Positions 1-9,529 of a stretch of 64,000 nucleotides of DNA are shown in pieces; position 1 is the first letter of the stretch, and every line of letters begins with the position of its first letter. Source of the stretch: Methylobacterium cerastii (GTDB lineage: Bacteria > Pseudomonadota > Alphaproteobacteria > Rhizobiales > Beijerinckiaceae); contig NZ_BPQG01000052.1 in the NCBI RefSeq assembly GCF_022179125.1, positions 59,845 to 123,844 on the forward strand, in the 5' to 3' direction. A program made the position numbers and the translations under genes. Below the pieces are notes generated by a model. That model saw nothing but the letters and a program-made list of their open reading frames with translations. It had not been told where the DNA came from and did not search any database.

Positions 1-362
1 ACCCAGCCGATCACGCAGATCAGGAAGCCGCGGGCGGCGCCGAACAGGAAGCCGAGCGAGCGGTCGATCGCGCCGATGCGCGAATCGAGCACCACGTCGG
101 AGATCTTCACGGTGATGATAGAGACGACGATGAGCGTGCCGAGGAAGATCGCCGCGATCGAGGCGACGAGGGCCACGGTGTCGCTGGTCACGTGCTGCTT
201 CACCGTCGGCAGCAGCATCGGATAGAGCGACCACGCCACCGCGGCGGCGGCGACCCAGGCGATGATCGCCAGCACCTCCCGCGTGACGCCGCGGACGGCC
301 GCCAGCAGCGCGGAGATCACGACGATGCCGAGCACCACGAGGTCGAGGACGGAAAACGGCAT
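1..362 (-). CDS. cvpA: CvpA family membrane protein (partial, C-terminus outside window)
   Basis: This is the N-terminal part of a CvpA-type integral membrane protein, a family associated with colicin V export and envelope stress. The ATG lies at 362 on the minus strand. The translation begins [20 protein letters not shown] and carries the family's early R-G segment ([11 protein letters not shown]). It continues through several hydrophobic helices and the motif [14 protein letters not shown], which is typical of CvpA. The gene runs off the left edge, so its end is not visible. It lies 219 bases downstream of radA on the same strand, a common radA-cvpA order in alphaproteobacteria. The family call is good; the cellular role is poorly defined. 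Confidence 0.85.
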   Translation of the reverse strand, partial: MPFSVLDLVVLGIVVISALLAAVRGVTREVLAIIAWVAAAAVAWSLYPMLLPTVKQHVTSDTVALVASIAAIFLGTLIVVSIITVKISDVVLDSRIGAIDRSLGFLFGAARGFLICVIGW

Positions 363-581
363 CTGCGGGTTCGGATCGGATGGGGAGATGCCACGACGAA
401 AGCGATGCGGTCTGCGGCTCCCCTGGGACCGCGCGCGCTTTATATCGCGGTGAAACTCGGCCGTCACCCTCGGCGGCGACCGCCGGCCGCCGGAACCGCC
501 GGTTGCAGACAGGCTTCTGCGGCTTGGTTGAAATCCACAACCCAGCGCGGATGGTTCGTCGAGCGGGATAGAGCCGGGCGC

Positions 582-2021
582 TCAATCCTCGTCTTCGTCG
601 TGGGCTGTGTGGCGGCGCTTGCCCGAGCCGACCCGTCGCGGCCCGTTGGCGGCGATTCCGGCCACGAGGTCGGCGATGTGGCGCAGCGACTCCGTCGCGA
701 ACGCCCGATCCACCGTCTCGCCGCGCCCCTGCGGGGTCATCGCCTTCGCGAAGCCGAGCTTCTGCGCCTCCTTGAGGCGTGCGCCGGCCTGCGCCACCGG
801 CCGGATCGCGCCCGATAGGCCGATCTCGCCGAAATACACCGTCTCCGGCGGCAGCACCGCGCCCGACAGGGACGAGACGAGGGCTGCCGCGACCGCCAGG
901 TCCGCCGCAGGCTCGGAGATGCGCAGGCCCCCGGCGACGTTGAGGTAGACGTCGTGCGTGCCCAGCCGGATGCCGCCATGGGCTTCCAGCACCGCGAGCA
1001 CCATCGAGAGCCGGTTCGGGTCCCAGCCGACGACGGCCCGGCGCGGCATGCCGAGCGACGAGGGCGCGACCAGCGCCTGGATCTCCACGAGCAGGGGGCG
1101 CGTGCCCTCCATCCCGGCGAAGACCGCGGTGCCGGCGGCCTGGTGGTCCCGGCCGGCCAGGAACAGGGCGGAGGGGTTCGGCACCTCGGCCAACCCCATG
1201 TCGGTCATCTCGAACACGCCGATCTCGTCGGTCGGCCCGAAGCGGTTCTTCACCGCCCGCAGGATGCGGAAGTGGTGGCCCTGGTCGCCCTCGAACGAGG
1301 CGACGGCGTCGACCATGTGCTCCACCACGCGCGGGCCGGCGATCTGCCCGTCCTTGGTGACGTGGCCGACGAGGATCACGGCCGTGCCCGTGGTCTTGGC
1401 GAAGCGGATGAGGGATTGCGCCGAGGAGCGCACCTGCGTGACCGTGCCGGGCGCCGACTCGACGGTCTCGGTCCACATGGTCTGGATCGAGTCGATGATC
1501 GCGAGCGCGGGCGGGCGCCCCTGCGACAGGGTCTCGACGATGTCCTCGACGTTGGTCTCGGCGGCCAGCTCCACCGGGTGGCCCGACAGTCCGAGGCGCT
1601 CGGCGCGCAGGCGCACCTGCCCCACCGCCTCCTCGCCGGAGATGTAGGCGACGCGCTCGCCGGTCCCGGCCATGGCGGCCGAGGCCTGCATCAGCAGGGT
1701 CGACTTGCCGATGCCGGGATCGCCGCCGAGCAGGATCACCGAGCCGCGCACGAAGCCGCCGCCGGTGACGCGGTCGAGCTCGCCGATGCCGGACGGGATG
1801 CGCGGCGCCTCGCGGGCCTCGCCGGTCAGGCCTTCGAGGGGGAACACGCGCCCGCGGGCGCGGCCGGGCCGGGTCGCGGCCGGTCCCGATTGCGGGCCGG
1901 AGCCGCCGGGCGTCTCCTCGACGATCGTGTTCCAGCCGTTGCAGGCCTCGCAGCGCCCGCGCCAGCGGTTGTAGACCGCGCCGCAGGCCTGGCAGATGAA
2001 GGTCTGGTGGATCTTTGCCAT
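582..2021 (-). CDS. radA: DNA repair protein RadA
   Basis: RadA is a RecA-like ATPase that promotes branch migration and processing of recombination intermediates. The 479-residue product has all family parts in order: a four-cysteine zinc finger (C10, C13, C24, C27), a Walker A GGDPGIGKST at about residues 99-108, the RadA-specific KNRFG motif, and a C-terminal Lon-like domain. I chose the ATG at 2021 because the zinc finger begins at once (MAKIHQTFICQACG). The open frame continues upstream, but only across the antisense of alr. The C-terminus is an acidic tail (DEDED). It lies 47 bases downstream of alr on the same strand. Confidence 0.96.
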   Translation of the reverse strand: MAKIHQTFICQACGAVYNRWRGRCEACNGWNTIVEETPGGSGPQSGPAATRPGRARGRVFPLEGLTGEAREAPRIPSGIGELDRVTGGGFVRGSVILLGGDPGIGKSTLLMQASAAMAGTGERVAYISGEEAVGQVRLRAERLGLSGHPVELAAETNVEDIVETLSQGRPPALAIIDSIQTMWTETVESAPGTVTQVRSSAQSLIRFAKTTGTAVILVGHVTKDGQIAGPRVVEHMVDAVASFEGDQGHHFRILRAVKNRFGPTDEIGVFEMTDMGLAEVPNPSALFLAGRDHQAAGTAVFAGMEGTRPLLVEIQALVAPSSLGMPRRAVVGWDPNRLSMVLAVLEAHGGIRLGTHDVYLNVAGGLRISEPAADLAVAAALVSSLSGAVLPPETVYFGEIGLSGAIRPVAQAGARLKEAQKLGFAKAMTPQGRGETVDRAFATESLRHIADLVAGIAANGPRRVGSGKRRHTAHDEDED

Positions 2022-2068
2022 GCGCTCGCGACGAATCAGCGGGTCCGGCTCCGTGGCGGAGGACGGCG

Positions 2069-3154
2069 TCAGCCCCCGATATACGTGCGAACGTAACGGG
2101 AACCCAGCCCCGTCAGGATCTCGTAGCCGATCGTGCCCGCGGCTTGTCCGACCGTATCGACGTCGAGCGCGTCGCCGATCAGCGTGGAGACGCCGCCGCG
2201 CGCGGCCTCGGGCGCCTCGGTGACGTCGAGGATGATCAGGTCCATCGAGACGAGGCCGAGGATCGGACAAAGGATGCCGGCCACGAGCGCATGACCGCGG
2301 CCGCTCGCGGCACGGGGATAGCCGTCGGCGTAGCCGAGCGAGAGCGTCGCGAGGCGCCGGGGGGCGGGTGCGGTCCACCGCCCGTTGTAGCCGGCCTGCG
2401 CGCCGGCCTCGACGTGGCGGATCTGCAGGATCGTCGCCTCCAGCCGCACCACCGGCCGCATCGGGTTGGCGGCGCGATAGGGCGTCGGGTTGCCGCCGAA
2501 CAGCGCGTAGCCCGGGCGCAGCAGGTCGTGATGCGTCGCCCCGTCGAGGAAGACGCCCGACGAGTTCGCGAGCGAGCCGGGAATGCCGGGGAACGCCGCG
2601 CGCACGCGTGCGAAGTCGGCGATCTGCCGGCCGTTGACCGGCTCCCCGGGCAGCTCGGCGCTGACGAGGTGGCTCATCACCAGGTCGATTCCGGCGGCCG
2701 CGATCCGCGGGTCGCCGGCGAGCGCCAACGCGTCCGGGACGGAGAGCCCGAGGCGGTTCATGCCGGTGTCGACGTGCAGCGCGGCGGCCCGCGTCCCGCC
2801 TCCGAAGGCGGCCCAATCGGACAGCTCCTGCACCGAGCCGAGCACCGGGCGAAGGTCCAGTGCCGCATAGGCCGGCATCGCGCCGGGCAGCAGCCCGTTC
2901 AGGACGTAGATCGCAGCCTCCGGCAGCGCATCCCGCACCCGTGCGGCCTCTCCGAGATGCGCGACGAAGAACGTGCGGCAGCCGGCCGTCCACAGCGCCC
3001 GCACGACGGCGTCGGAGCCGCAGCCGTAGGCGTCGGCCTTCACCACCGCGGCGCAGGCGCGGCCCGGCGCCTCGGCCGCGAGCCGCCGCCAGTTCTCCGC
3101 GACGGCGCCGAGATCGACGGTGAGGCGGGCGCCGTGCCCGGTGGCATCTGTCAC
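2069..3154 (-). CDS. alr: Alanine racemase
   Basis: This is the PLP-dependent enzyme that interconverts L- and D-alanine for peptidoglycan. The PLP lysine is K39 in AVVKADAYGCG, and the downstream segments AGYN and SLGYADGYPR fit the catalytic tyrosine region of the fold-III racemases. I chose the GTG at 3154 (VTDATGHGARLTVDLGAV), which gives 361 residues, the usual family length. An ATG at 3343 in the same frame would add 63 arginine-rich residues with no homologous look, so I treat it as upstream of the gene. radA follows closely on the same strand, so cotranscription is likely. Confidence 0.93.
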   Translation of the reverse strand: MTDATGHGARLTVDLGAVAENWRRLAAEAPGRACAAVVKADAYGCGSDAVVRALWTAGCRTFFVAHLGEAARVRDALPEAAIYVLNGLLPGAMPAYAALDLRPVLGSVQELSDWAAFGGGTRAAALHVDTGMNRLGLSVPDALALAGDPRIAAAGIDLVMSHLVSAELPGEPVNGRQIADFARVRAAFPGIPGSLANSSGVFLDGATHHDLLRPGYALFGGNPTPYRAANPMRPVVRLEATILQIRHVEAGAQAGYNGRWTAPAPRRLATLSLGYADGYPRAASGRGHALVAGILCPILGLVSMDLIILDVTEAPEAARGGVSTLIGDALDVDTVGQAAGTIGYEILTGLGSRYVRTYIGG

Positions 3155-3348
3155 GGTGCTGTCTCGGGAAATCGTCGAGCTCCGAGGTTTTTGCCAAACG
3201 TGCGGTCGATTCGCCATGCGTGCGGGCGACCCGCAAGGCATGCCATTAACGCGCCAGCGGCCGGAAGGCACGGCGCCTGCAAGGCTGGGCTCCCGCCGAC
3301 GCCGGAGCCGTCGGCGCGTCGAAGGCCCGCGAGGAAGGATCACCGAGA

Positions 3349-3666
3349 ATGGCGTTCGCCTGCACGATCCCGGCGATTCCCACCGTCCAGCAGGACGATG
3401 CGACGCTTCGCATCACCCGGTGGGACTTCGCCCCCGGCGCGGTGACCGGCTGGCACGAGCACGGTTGGCCCTACTTCGTGGTGATGCTGGTGGCCGGGAC
3501 GCTCCGGGTCCACGACGGCGAGAAGGTCGGCGAGACCGCGCTCGCCGCGGGGCAGGCCTACAGTCGCCCGGCCGGCATCCGCCACGACGTGATGAACGGC
3601 TCGGATCATCCGATCGCCTTCGTCGAGATCGAGGTGAAGCAGCCCGGTGCGCTGGTGACGCTGTAG
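3349..3666 (+). CDS. Small cupin-domain protein
   Basis: This 105-residue protein is a single beta-barrel cupin. It shows the first cupin motif, with histidines in GWHEHGWPYFVVMLVAGTL, and a second motif around RPAGIRHDVMNGS, so a metal-binding site is probable. Small single-cupin proteins of this kind are usually of unknown substrate. A GAGGAAGGA Shine-Dalgarno stretch precedes the ATG. It is divergent from alr and convergent with the DUF29 gene, so it is probably a stand-alone unit. A dioxygenase or sensor role cannot be told apart from sequence. Confidence 0.8.
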   Translation: MAFACTIPAIPTVQQDDATLRITRWDFAPGAVTGWHEHGWPYFVVMLVAGTLRVHDGEKVGETALAAGQAYSRPAGIRHDVMNGSDHPIAFVEIEVKQPGALVTL

Positions 3667-3675
3667 CGCAAACGC

Positions 3676-4158
3676 CTACGAGACCTCGGGTTCGGGCGGC
3701 CACGCGATCGCGCGGGTCATGATCGCCTCGTAGGGATACGGGCACGCGGCGGGGAACACCGACTCGTCGAGGCCGGTCTCGCCTGCGGCCTCGATCCGAG
3801 CCCGGCGGTAGGCGCGAGCCAGGAATTGCGGAAGCAGCGGCACGAGGCTCGGGCAGTCCTCGATCCGTTCGGCGACCGAGAGGCGCTGCGTCTTGATCGA
3901 GGTGGCCCAGCCGCACGTGCGCCGCTGGGGCTGGTGATCCCATTTCAGCAGGTGAAGCAGGATCACGCGCAGGGCGCTCGTCAGGGCATGGTGTTCCGTG
4001 CGGGACAAGGCTTCGATCTCATCGGCGAGATGCGCGAGATCGAGGCGATCCCAGGTGCCCGCGCGCAGGTGCGCGGCCTGCTCCAGCGACCAGGCCGCGA
4101 GGTCGGCCTCGTATGCCGTTCCGGATCTCGGGCTCTCCACGCGTCTCGGCGCCGCCAC
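3676..4158 (-). CDS. DUF29 domain-containing protein
   Basis: This 160-residue protein matches the DUF29 pattern. That pattern is an N-terminal TAYEADLAAWSLEQAAHLR block, then DLAHLADEIEALSRTEHHAL, then LLHLLKWDHQPQRR, with a C-terminal region rich in aromatic residues and prolines. The family is common in cyanobacteria and Methylobacterium, often in many copies, and has no known function. Translation starts at a GTG (4158) behind a strong AAGGAGG Shine-Dalgarno. It follows dnaB on the same strand after 34 bases, so it may be read through from dnaB. Confidence 0.88.
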   Translation of the reverse strand: MAAPRRVESPRSGTAYEADLAAWSLEQAAHLRAGTWDRLDLAHLADEIEALSRTEHHALTSALRVILLHLLKWDHQPQRRTCGWATSIKTQRLSVAERIEDCPSLVPLLPQFLARAYRRARIEAAGETGLDESVFPAACPYPYEAIMTRAIAWPPEPEVS

Positions 4159-4192
4159 GGTCGTCCTCCTTCATTCGCGCGGTCACAGCCTA

Positions 4193-5680
4193 TCACATCT
4201 GGTCCGGCAGCCGGTCACTCTGGGCGAGGTTGGAGAACCGGGTGATGTTGGCGTCGAACTGCAGCTCCACCGTGCCGGTCGGGCCGTGGCGCTGCTTGCC
4301 GAGGATGACCTCGGCCTTGCCGTGGACGCGGTTCATCTCCGCCTCCCAGGCGAAGAACTCCTCGGTGCCCTCGCGGGGCTTCTTGTTGTTGACGTAGTAT
4401 TCCTCGCGGAACACGAACATCACCACGTCGGCGTCCTGCTCGATCGAGCCCGATTCACGCAGGTCCGAGAGCTGCGGGCGCTTGTCGTCGCGGTTCTCGA
4501 CCTGGCGCGACAGCTGCGACAGCGCGATGATCGGCACCGACAGCTCCTTGGCCAGCGCCTTCATGCCGGTGGTGATCTCGGTCATCTCCTGCACGCGGTT
4601 GTCCGAGCGCTTGCCGGAGCCGGCGAGCAGCTGCAGGTAGTCGACAATCAGCACGTCGAGGCCCTTCTGGCGCTTGAGGCGCCGGGCGCGGGCGGCGAGC
4701 TGCGCGATCGAGATGCCGCCGGACTGGTCGATGTAGAACGGGATCGTCTGCATGTCGCGGGCGGCGTCGGTGATCTTGTAGAAGTCCTCCGGCCGGATGT
4801 CGCCGCGGCGGATCTTGTAGGAGGGCACGCCCGACTGCTCGGCGATGATGCGGGTGGCGAGCTGCTCGGCCGACATCTCGAGCGAGAAGAACCCGACGAT
4901 GCCGCCGTTCTTGGTCTTGATCGTGCCGTCGGCCTGCTTCTCGCCCTGGTAGGCCTTTGCGATGTTGAAGGCGATGTTGGTCACGAGCGAGGTCTTGCCC
5001 ATGGCCGGACGGCCGGCGAGGATGATCAGGTCGGAGGATTGCAGGCCTCCCATCTTGGCGTCGAGGTCCGAGAGCCCCGTGGCCAGCCCCGAGAGCTTGC
5101 CCTCGCGCTGGTAGGCCTTGGCCGCCATGTCGACGGCGGTGGTCAGCGCGTCCGAGAACTTCTGGAAGCCGCCGCTGTACCGGCCGGCTTCCGCCAGCTC
5201 GTAGAGCCGCCGCTCCGTTTCCTCGATCTGGTCGCGCGGCGCCTGCTCGACGGGCGCCTCGTAGGCGCCGTTGACGAGGTCCTCGCCGATGGTGATCAGC
5301 CGGCGGCGGATCGCGAGGTCGTAGATCGTGCGGCCGTACTCGCCGGCGTTGATGACGGTGGTGGCGTCGGCGGCGAGCCGCGCGAGGTATTGCATCACCG
5401 TCTGGCCGCCGAAGTCGGCGTCGCCGAGATAGGTCTTCAGGGTGATCGGGGTCGCGAGCTTGCCTGCCTTGATCAGCGAGGTCGCCACCTGGAAGATCTG
5501 CTGGTGGGCGTCCTCCATGAAGTGCTCGGGCAGCAGGAAGTCCGAGACGCGGTAGTAGGCGTCGTTGTTCACCAGCATCGCGCCGAGCAGCGCCTGCTCC
5601 GCGTCGATGTTGTGCGGCGCGACGCGGTACTCCGCCTGCACGGCTTCGAGCTTGGCCGCTAGGGCATTGGGCAGGGCCAT
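4193..5680 (-). CDS. dnaB: Replicative DNA helicase DnaB
   Basis: DnaB is the hexameric helicase that unwinds DNA at the replication fork. The 495-residue product has the N-terminal primase-binding domain (APHNIDAEQALLGAMLVNN), a linker, and the RecA-like helicase domain. Walker A is AGRPAMGKTSLV and Walker B is VLIVDYLQLL; the GSGKRSDNRVQEM and SQLSRQVENRDDKRP motifs follow. I chose the ATG at 5680 because GGAG lies nine bases upstream. A longer in-frame start at 5746 adds a cysteine-rich segment unlike the family. It lies downstream of the rpsF-rplI ribosomal block, as in many bacteria. Confidence 0.96.
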   Translation of the reverse strand: MALPNALAAKLEAVQAEYRVAPHNIDAEQALLGAMLVNNDAYYRVSDFLLPEHFMEDAHQQIFQVATSLIKAGKLATPITLKTYLGDADFGGQTVMQYLARLAADATTVINAGEYGRTIYDLAIRRRLITIGEDLVNGAYEAPVEQAPRDQIEETERRLYELAEAGRYSGGFQKFSDALTTAVDMAAKAYQREGKLSGLATGLSDLDAKMGGLQSSDLIILAGRPAMGKTSLVTNIAFNIAKAYQGEKQADGTIKTKNGGIVGFFSLEMSAEQLATRIIAEQSGVPSYKIRRGDIRPEDFYKITDAARDMQTIPFYIDQSGGISIAQLAARARRLKRQKGLDVLIVDYLQLLAGSGKRSDNRVQEMTEITTGMKALAKELSVPIIALSQLSRQVENRDDKRPQLSDLRESGSIEQDADVVMFVFREEYYVNNKKPREGTEEFFAWEAEMNRVHGKAEVILGKQRHGPTGTVELQFDANITRFSNLAQSDRLPDQM

Positions 5681-5810
5681 CGGCGGTCGCTCCGAATCGA
5701 TGCGGGCCGGGCCGGCCCCGCATCCCGAACAAGATCCGACGACCATGGCACCGGTAGGGTTGACCGATGCTTAGCCGCCGACGTCCGCGTCACGGTAGCC
5801 CGGAACGCGA

Positions 5811-5845
5811 GGACGCCCGCCCCTCGGTTCGAGGAACGGGCGTCC
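5811..5845. terminator. Strong inverted repeat between rplI and dnaB
   Basis: Nine-base arms (GGACGCCCG and CGGGCGTCC) pair perfectly and enclose a second small palindrome, CCTC-GGTTC-GAGG. The hairpin sits 108 bases past the rplI stop and 131 bases before the dnaB start on the same strand. There is no clear T-run on the minus strand, so it may be a factor-assisted terminator or a leader structure of dnaB. Confidence 0.5.
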
Positions 5846-5953
5846 ATCTTGGAACAAACGATGAACGCGTCAACCCTCTTGGGGCGCCGTCCCCGCTGTC
5901 ACCGCCATCCACAGCCCTCCGTCTCCATCGCAGGAGGCGGGAGGGCGGCGCGA

Positions 5954-6526
5954 TCAGCCGCGGTCGTCGGCGCCTTCGCCGGCCTCGGCCAGCGCCATGC
6001 CGACTTCCAGGCCGAGGTCGTCGAGGTTGAACGCCTCGCGCTCGGTGACCGACTCGCCGCGGGCCTGACGCTCGGCCTCCTCGGGGCTGCGGGCGACGTT
6101 GACGGTGACCTTCACGTCGACCTCGGGGTGCAGCACCACCGGGACCACGTGCAGGCCGAGCGTCTTGATCGGCTGGTTCAGGGTGAACTGGCCGCGCTCG
6201 ACGGTGAAGCCGTCCTTGGTCACGACCTCGGCGAGGTCGCGGGTGGAGACCGAGCCGTAGAGCACGCCGGACTCGCCCGACTGGCGGATGAGCACGAAGG
6301 TCTGGCCGTCGAGCTTCTCGGCGACGGCCTCGGCGTCCTTCTTGCGGTCGAGGTTCTTCGCCTCGAGCTGGGCGCGCTGGGTCTCGAAGTGCTTCTTGTT
6401 GCCCTCCGTCGCGCGCAGCGCCTTGCCGCGGGCGAGGAGGAAGTTGCGGGCGAAGCCCGGCTTCACGTTCACGGTCTCGCCCATCTGGCCGAGCTTGGCG
6501 ACGCGCTCAAGCAGGATCACTTCCAT
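5954..6526 (-). CDS. rplI: 50S ribosomal protein L9
   Basis: L9 binds 23S rRNA near the L1 stalk. The 190-residue product starts [19 protein letters not shown] and carries the signature of the N-terminal domain ([15 protein letters not shown]). A long helix and the C-terminal domain ([14 protein letters not shown]) follow. The C-terminus has an extra acidic alanine/glutamate tail, common in Rhizobiales L9. The ATG at 6526 has an AAGGA element upstream. It is the last gene of rpsF-rpsR-DUF2232-rplI and lies 50 bases behind the DUF2232 gene. Confidence 0.96.
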   Translation of the reverse strand: MEVILLERVAKLGQMGETVNVKPGFARNFLLARGKALRATEGNKKHFETQRAQLEAKNLDRKKDAEAVAEKLDGQTFVLIRQSGESGVLYGSVSTRDLAEVVTKDGFTVERGQFTLNQPIKTLGLHVVPVVLHPEVDVKVTVNVARSPEEAERQARGESVTEREAFNLDDLGLEVGMALAEAGEGADDRG

Positions 6527-6576
6527 GGTCTTCGTCCTTCTCTCAGTGGGGCCGCCGCTGCGGGCCGGCCGGGGTC

Positions 6577-7611
6577 TCAAGGGGCCGCGCCGTCGGGTCG
6601 ACGGCGGCGGTTGAGCGCGGTGTCGGCGAGGCCGAACAGGGTGAGCACGATCAGGGCGATGCCCTGCGTGAAGAACAGGATCAGGTAGAGGCCGAACAGC
6701 ATCATGCCGCGGGCGGGCCGGCCGCGGCTGCGATCGTGGAAGGCGGCGAGCCCCTGCAGCGCGAAGACCGCGCTCACCGAACCGACGAGTGCGGTGCCGA
6801 GGACGCCCGCGTAGCCCGGCGCGAAGGCGAGGACCGCCGCCACCGCCAGCAGGCCGAGCATGGTGCGCGGCATGATGGTCGCAGGGATGTCCGGCCAGGG
6901 CCGCGGCAGGCGGCCCGAGAGCTGGACGATGCGGGCGGAGGCCCAGAGATAGAAGGTCAGGAGCAGGGCGAGACCGTTCGCGGCGAAGGCCGGCACGGTG
7001 CGGGCCAGCGCGTCGACCAGCTCGGCATGGGCTTCCGCGGCCGCGGGCGCGGCGTCGGCGGTCTCGCCGGGCTTGCCAGCTTCGGCCTTGTCGGCGGTGG
7101 CCGTGTCGGCGCCCGGCTTGTCCGTACCGGGTTTGGCCGGCGCGCTCGGCAGGTCGCGCATCTGGGCGCGGACGATGGTTCCGGCCAAGCCCTTGAGCTG
7201 CCCCTCGAACGCCTCGTGGCTCGGCGCCGACATCACGGCGATGGCGATGAAGGCGAGCGCCGCCGTGGCTCCGGTCCAGCCGAGCAGGCGCCCGGTCGGA
7301 TACCATTCGAGGGTGCCGTCGGCGTTCGGGCGGCCGAGCAGGGCGAGGTAGGCCAGCCACCAGGCCGGCACCGCGAGGTAGGCCGCAAAGCCCAGGCCGA
7401 GATAAGGGGAGACGACGAGCGCCAGCGCGAGGCTGCCGGAGGCGGCCGCCGCGAGCGCGGCGCGCGAATTCCAGCCGAGACCCACGATGAGGATCGGCAG
7501 GGGCGCCAGGAGGTAGAGGACGATCGCGAGCGGGGTGGCCTTCAGCAGCATTCCGAACAGGAGTGCCGAGACGAGGCCCGCGCCGATACCGATGCCGAGG
7601 TTCTGGACCAT
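6577..7611 (-). CDS. DUF2232 family membrane protein
   Basis: This 344-residue protein has about eight hydrophobic helices, with a charged alanine/lysine-rich soluble insert at about residues 155-190 ([23 protein letters not shown]). Its position between S18 and L9 genes is the conserved place of DUF2232 proteins in alphaproteobacteria, and the helix pattern fits. Some members of the wider family are predicted to be transporters, but the function is unknown. It begins 146 bases after rpsR and ends 50 bases before rplI, so it belongs to the ribosomal operon. Confidence 0.8.
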   Translation of the reverse strand: MVQNLGIGIGAGLVSALLFGMLLKATPLAIVLYLLAPLPILIVGLGWNSRAALAAAASGSLALALVVSPYLGLGFAAYLAVPAWWLAYLALLGRPNADGTLEWYPTGRLLGWTGATAALAFIAIAVMSAPSHEAFEGQLKGLAGTIVRAQMRDLPSAPAKPGTDKPGADTATADKAEAGKPGETADAAPAAAEAHAELVDALARTVPAFAANGLALLLTFYLWASARIVQLSGRLPRPWPDIPATIMPRTMLGLLAVAAVLAFAPGYAGVLGTALVGSVSAVFALQGLAAFHDRSRGRPARGMMLFGLYLILFFTQGIALIVLTLFGLADTALNRRRRPDGAAP

Positions 7612-7757
7612 GAAATCCGCTGTCCCGCCGCCGCGCTCGAAATGCGGGCGGGGTTAGAGGCAGGAAGCGCCCCAACGATCGGGCGGCGGTGATGTCCGCC
7701 GCCCGGGAATCGAGGCCGCCGGCTCGGTAGACCGGACCGGCGAACCTCGTGAAAAGC

Positions 7758-8024
7758 CTACTTGATGACGTAGGGGAGCAGGCCGAGGAAGCGCGAGCGC
7801 TTGATCGCCTGGGCGAGCTCGCGCTGCTTCTTGGCCGAGACCGCGGTGATGCGGGACGGGACGATCTTGCCGCGCTCCGAGACGTAACGCGACAGCAGCT
7901 TCACGTCCTTGTAGTCGATCTTCGGCGCGTTGGCGCCGGAGAAGGGGCAGGTCTTGCGACGACGGAAGAACGGACGACGGCCACCGCCGCCGGCGGCTCC
8001 ACCAGCACTTGCACCGAATGCCAT
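7758..8024 (-). CDS. rpsR: 30S ribosomal protein S18
   Basis: S18 partners S6 on the platform of the small subunit. The 88-residue product contains the core [22 protein letters not shown], followed by [36 protein letters not shown], which is typical. The N-terminus is glycine-rich ([10 protein letters not shown]). It starts three bases after the rpsF stop, so the two are translated from one message, as is usual for the S6-S18 pair. Confidence 0.97.
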   Translation of the reverse strand: MAFGASAGGAAGGGGRRPFFRRRKTCPFSGANAPKIDYKDVKLLSRYVSERGKIVPSRITAVSAKKQRELAQAIKRSRFLGLLPYVIK

Positions 8025-8027
8025 GGC

Positions 8028-8501
8028 TTAGTTCTCCCCGCCGAAGTTGCGCTCGGGCCGGTCGCCGCGATCGCCGCGATCCCCACGGTCGCGGTCGCCG
8101 CCGAAGCCGCCGCCGCCACCACCGAAGCCCTCGTCGTCGCGACGACGGCCGCGCTCACGATCCTTGCGGTCGTCGCGGTCGCGCTTCTGCATCATCGCGG
8201 ACGGCTCGTGCTCGAGCTCTTCCACGCGGATGGTCATGAAGCGGAGCACGTCTTCCGAGATCTGCATCTGGCGCTCCATCTCGGCCATGGCGGCCGGGGG
8301 GGCGTCGATGTTGAGCAGGGTGAAGTGCGCCTTGCGGTTCTTCTTGATCCGGTAGGCGAGGGACTTGACGCCCCACATCTCGATCTTCTCGAAACGTCCG
8401 CCGTTCTGTTCGATGACGCCCTTGTAGGTCTCGATCATCGTCTCGACCTGCTGGGACGTCACGTCCTGGCGTGCCAGGAATACGTGCTCGTAGAGAGGCA
8501 T
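8028..8501 (-). CDS. rpsF: 30S ribosomal protein S6
   Basis: S6 binds S18 and 16S rRNA. The 157-residue product begins [20 protein letters not shown] and shows the family core through [20 protein letters not shown]. After about residue 100 it carries a long low-complexity tail made of D, R and G (for example [16 protein letters not shown]), common in Rhizobiales S6. I chose the ATG at 8501 because it fits the conserved N-terminus; the open frame extends upstream without homology. It is the first gene of the operon. Confidence 0.96.
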   Translation of the reverse strand: MPLYEHVFLARQDVTSQQVETMIETYKGVIEQNGGRFEKIEMWGVKSLAYRIKKNRKAHFTLLNIDAPPAAMAEMERQMQISEDVLRFMTIRVEELEHEPSAMMQKRDRDDRKDRERGRRRDDEGFGGGGGGFGGDRDRGDRGDRGDRPERNFGGEN

Positions 8502-9021
8502 TACGGGCCCTTCAGCTTGAATGAGGCCCGGACATGCAGATGCACGATGAGTTCCGGGCCGGTTCGGTTCGCGAGATCGCCCGGCGCCAAGCCCTCCGAG
8601 CCGTTTAAGGGGCCCGAGCGGTTGATCGAAGGCGGAGACACGGGACGACGGCTCATTCGGATGTCGCCCGAGGCGACGCGAAGAAAGCCTGTGCCGCGAA
8701 CGGCACCGTCCGTTCAGCCCCCAGCCGGAGCGAACGCGAAGGGGCCGATAGTCGGTTTCGCCGAAAATCGCAAGGCCCGCCCGCAAGGCCGGATCGAGAA
8801 GGCGCACCCGCCGGGTCGCACGGATGCTTGCCCGGTAGCGATCGCGCCGCGCGAAGCGCTTCGGGACGGCGACAGTGATTTATCAGTCCCGAAAATCGAA
8901 ATGGGGACAGCTGGTTAGGCCCGGTTCCCTGTGGCCGGGCATCGCCGCGAAAAAATTCTTCCGAACTATCGGTGTCGCGCAACGTTCCTGATCCACATCG
9001 ATCAAATAAAGGATACATCTG
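8502..9021. other. 520-base intergenic region between rpsF and the small exported protein
   Basis: This divergent region must hold the promoter of the rpsF-rpsR-DUF2232-rplI operon on the minus strand and that of the small exported protein on the plus strand. Open frames through it are GC-driven and have no recognisable protein content. Apart from the candidate EcfG-type promoter at 8962-8986, I see no strong structure, repeat or RNA gene. Confidence 0.5.
8962..8986 (+). promoter_or_regulatory. Candidate EcfG-type (general stress) promoter
   Basis: CGAAC is followed after 16 bases by CGTT. This is one mismatch from the alphaproteobacterial EcfG consensus GGAAC-N16/17-CGTT. It ends 35 bases before the ATG of the small exported protein, a suitable distance. 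The match is short and could occur by chance. Confidence 0.35.
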
Positions 9022-9294
9022 ATGCGTAAGACCCTCATCTCCGCCACGGCGCTCGTGCTCGCGCTGTCGGGTGCAGCGTTCGCGCAGTCCGCCACCGGCA
9101 ACATGAACAACCCCGGCAGCGTGAAGAGCAACTCCGAGAAGGCGATGGAGAAGGGTGGTACCGTGCGCGGCGACATGCCGGCCACCACCGGCACCGCTCC
9201 GGGCGCCGCGGGCGCCGCCACCACGATGCCGGCCGCCCGCGAGGACGGCACCCGCACGGTTCCGGGCAACGCCGGCGCCAACCCGGTTCGCTAA
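9022..9294 (+). CDS. Small exported protein of unknown function
   Basis: This 90-residue protein starts with a clear Sec signal peptide ([21 protein letters not shown], cleavage after AFA). The mature part is disordered and rich in A, G, T, N and P, with no cysteine or recognisable domain. An AAAGGA Shine-Dalgarno lies just upstream, and a good hairpin terminator follows, so this is a real single-gene unit. Such proteins are common in Methylobacterium and are often stress-induced, which would agree with the EcfG-like promoter. No function can be assigned. Confidence 0.75.
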   Translation: MRKTLISATALVLALSGAAFAQSATGNMNNPGSVKSNSEKAMEKGGTVRGDMPATTGTAPGAAGAATTMPAAREDGTRTVPGNAGANPVR

Positions 9295-9330
9295 GCTCTG
9301 CATACCGCCGAGTCTTTCGGCATCTTCGGA

Positions 9331-9360
9331 AAGGCTGGGCGTATCGCGCCCGGCCTTTTC
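9331..9360 (+). terminator. Rho-independent terminator after the small exported gene
   Basis: AAGGCTGGGCG pairs with CGCCCGGCCTT with one G-U pair around a short loop, followed by TTTTC. It lies 37 bases past the stop codon. Confidence 0.75.
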
Positions 9361-9529
9361 GCGTTCGAGGGCGCCTTCGAGGGAGGGCGCGACGATCCGC
9401 CGGCGGGCGCATCCGCCTTCGAAGCCCCGGCGATGCGGCGGATTTTCCGCTCCGGCGAGGCGCCACGGCGGCGCGATCTGGGCTATGGACGACGCGTCCA
9501 ACCCGAAGCCCTCTGATAAAGGTCGGCGT

